Of a DNA stretch of 64,000 nt, positions 63,185 through 64,000 are shown one piece after another. The DNA is from Albimonas donghaensis (GTDB lineage Bacteria; Pseudomonadota; Alphaproteobacteria; Rhodobacterales; Rhodobacteraceae): NCBI RefSeq assembly GCF_900106695.1, contig NZ_FNMZ01000002.1, positions 620,001 through 684,000 of the forward strand. Reading direction: 5' to 3'. Made by a program: the position numbers and the translations under genes. Every line of letters starts with the position of its first letter. The stretch's first letter is position 1. The notes under the pieces were generated by a model. It was not told the DNA's origin. It did no database searches and saw only the letters and a list, made by a program, of their open reading frames with translations.

Positions 63185-63931
63185 ATGACCGACTCCCTCG
63201 GCTACCGGATGAAATTCGGCGTGATCGCGCCGTCGACCAACACCTCCGTCCAGCCGGAATTCGACGACATGCGTCCGGTGGGCGTGACCAACCACTTCTC
63301 CCGCATCCTCGTCGAGGACAAGCCGGTGAAGTCCGACGCCGATTTCGACGACCTGGTCATGCGCATCCGCGCCGCCACCATGGACGCCATCGACGCGGTC
63401 AAGACCTGCTCGCCCGACGCGATGATCATGGGCATGTCCGCGGAGACCTTCTGGGACGGCAAGGACCGGGCCGACAAGCTCCAGGCCGAGATCGTCGAGC
63501 GCGCCGGCATGAACGTCGCCATGGGCTCCGACGCCTGCATGAACGCGCTGAAATGCTTCGGCGACATCAAGCGGATCGCGGTGGTCACCCCCTACATGCC
63601 GGTCGGCGACAAGCAGGTGGAGCGCTACTTCACCGAATGCGGCTTCGAGGTGGTGCAGGTGAAGGGGCTGAAATGCGGCTCCCCCGTGCAGATCGCGCAT
63701 GAGACCGAAAAGACCCTTCGCGACGCCATCAACGAGGTCAACGACCCCTCGGTCGAGGCCATCGTGCAGGCGGGCACCAACCTCGCGATGGCGCGGGTCG
63801 GGGGGATTGCGGAATTCTGGCTCGACAAGCCGGTGATCGCGATCAACACCGCCACCTACTGGCACGCGCTGCGCATGAACGGGATCGAGGACAAGGTGCA
63901 GGGCTTCGGGACGCTGCTCTCCCACCACTGA
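63185..63931 (+). CDS. Maleate cis-trans isomerase/arylmalonate decarboxylase-family protein
   Basis: A 248-residue protein of the Asp/Glu racemase superfamily. It has the family start FGVIAPSTNTSVQPEF, then DAMIMGMSAETFWDGK and EAIVQAGTNLAMARVGGIAEFWLDKPVIAINTATYW in the two half-domains. At the two positions where isomerases and racemases place catalytic cysteines it reads GMSAETF and VQAGTNLA, so neither cysteine is seen. The four cysteines present lie elsewhere (KTCSPD, DACMNALKCF, TECGF, LKCGS). It may use other chemistry, such as decarboxylation, hydrolysis or isomerisation by another base. It belongs with the upstream hydroxylase. Confidence 0.8.
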   Translation: MTDSLGYRMKFGVIAPSTNTSVQPEFDDMRPVGVTNHFSRILVEDKPVKSDADFDDLVMRIRAATMDAIDAVKTCSPDAMIMGMSAETFWDGKDRADKLQAEIVERAGMNVAMGSDACMNALKCFGDIKRIAVVTPYMPVGDKQVERYFTECGFEVVQVKGLKCGSPVQIAHETEKTLRDAINEVNDPSVEAIVQAGTNLAMARVGGIAEFWLDKPVIAINTATYWHALRMNGIEDKVQGFGTLLSHH

Positions 63932-63989
63932 CGCGCCCGGCGCCGTTCCCGTCCGGGGGCGGCGCGACCCCATCAGGAGCCTTCCGCCC

Positions 63990-64000
63990 GTGCACTACGA
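63990..64000 (+). CDS. Probable start of a further gene of the catabolic operon (partial)
   Basis: GTG at 63990-63992 is preceded by AGGAG (63975-63979) with 10-nt spacing and opens a frame (fMet-His-Tyr) that runs off the window, 58 nt after the previous stop. Too short to identify. Confidence 0.35.

Noticed and set aside
1-64000. CRISPR arrays, prophage or restriction systems
   Set aside because: No regularly spaced repeats, cas-like, phage structural or restriction genes were seen.

Overview
The window is a very GC-rich stretch of bacterial chromosome. The gene set points to an alphaproteobacterium, most likely Rhodobacteraceae: the FlaF/FlbT flagellin regulators, a GapR-type (DUF2312) protein, a DUF6468/MotE pair beside fliL, a DUF1217 protein beside flagellin, a roseobacter-style phosphonate operon and TAXI-TRAP transport. 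Assignment rests on reading motifs by eye; no database was searched.

Layout. 1-9.4 kb is housekeeping: the tail of an unidentified gene, an HD-domain phosphohydrolase, a small RTX protein, uvrC, an AT-enriched 337 bp gap with DnaA-box-like sites (candidate origin), an SDR, a Ca2+/Na+ exchanger, an SppA-like peptidase, and purE-purK. 9.5-14.7 kb holds a LysR regulator, gapR, a tiny ORF whose Shine-Dalgarno can be sequestered by a perfect downstream anti-SD, arfB, trkH and an elongator-type tRNA-Met. 15.8-22.5 kb is a phosphonate uptake and degradation operon: phnC, phnD, a single-chain PhnE1-PhnE2 fusion, a hexapeptide transferase, an FAD oxidase and phnX. No phnW is present, so the FAD enzyme probably makes the phosphonoacetaldehyde that PhnX cleaves. 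23.1-25.2 kb holds a TSUP permease, a methyltransferase and an eroded IS481-like transposase, with a related scrap at 14.4 kb.

25.2-53.7 kb is a flagellar locus in five transcription blocks: flagellin-flaF-flbT-DUF1217 (-); fliI (-) divergent from flgB-flgC-fliE-fliQ-lytic transglycosylase-flhA-fliR-flhB-coiled coil (+); fliF-fliH-fliN-fliP-fliG (-); and fliL-DUF6468-motE-motA-large periplasmic protein-flgF-flgG-flgA-flgH-second fliL (+). It encodes the export gate, MS-ring, part of the switch, rod, L-ring and one stator half. fliM, motB, flgI and the hook/hook-filament genes are absent and must lie elsewhere. A 1.28 kb stretch (38.2-39.5 kb) between blocks has no recognisable gene.

53.8-64 kb is small-molecule uptake and catabolism: a TAXI-TRAP transporter, a complete branched-chain-amino-acid-type ABC transporter (livH-M-G-F and a binding protein, -), and, divergent from it, an FAD aromatic-type hydroxylase and a maleate-isomerase-family protein lacking the usual catalytic cysteines. 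The shared 399 bp intergenic region carries three copies of a TTGTGCACAA-like palindrome, suggesting one regulator controls both uptake and catabolism. A further gene appears to start at the right edge.
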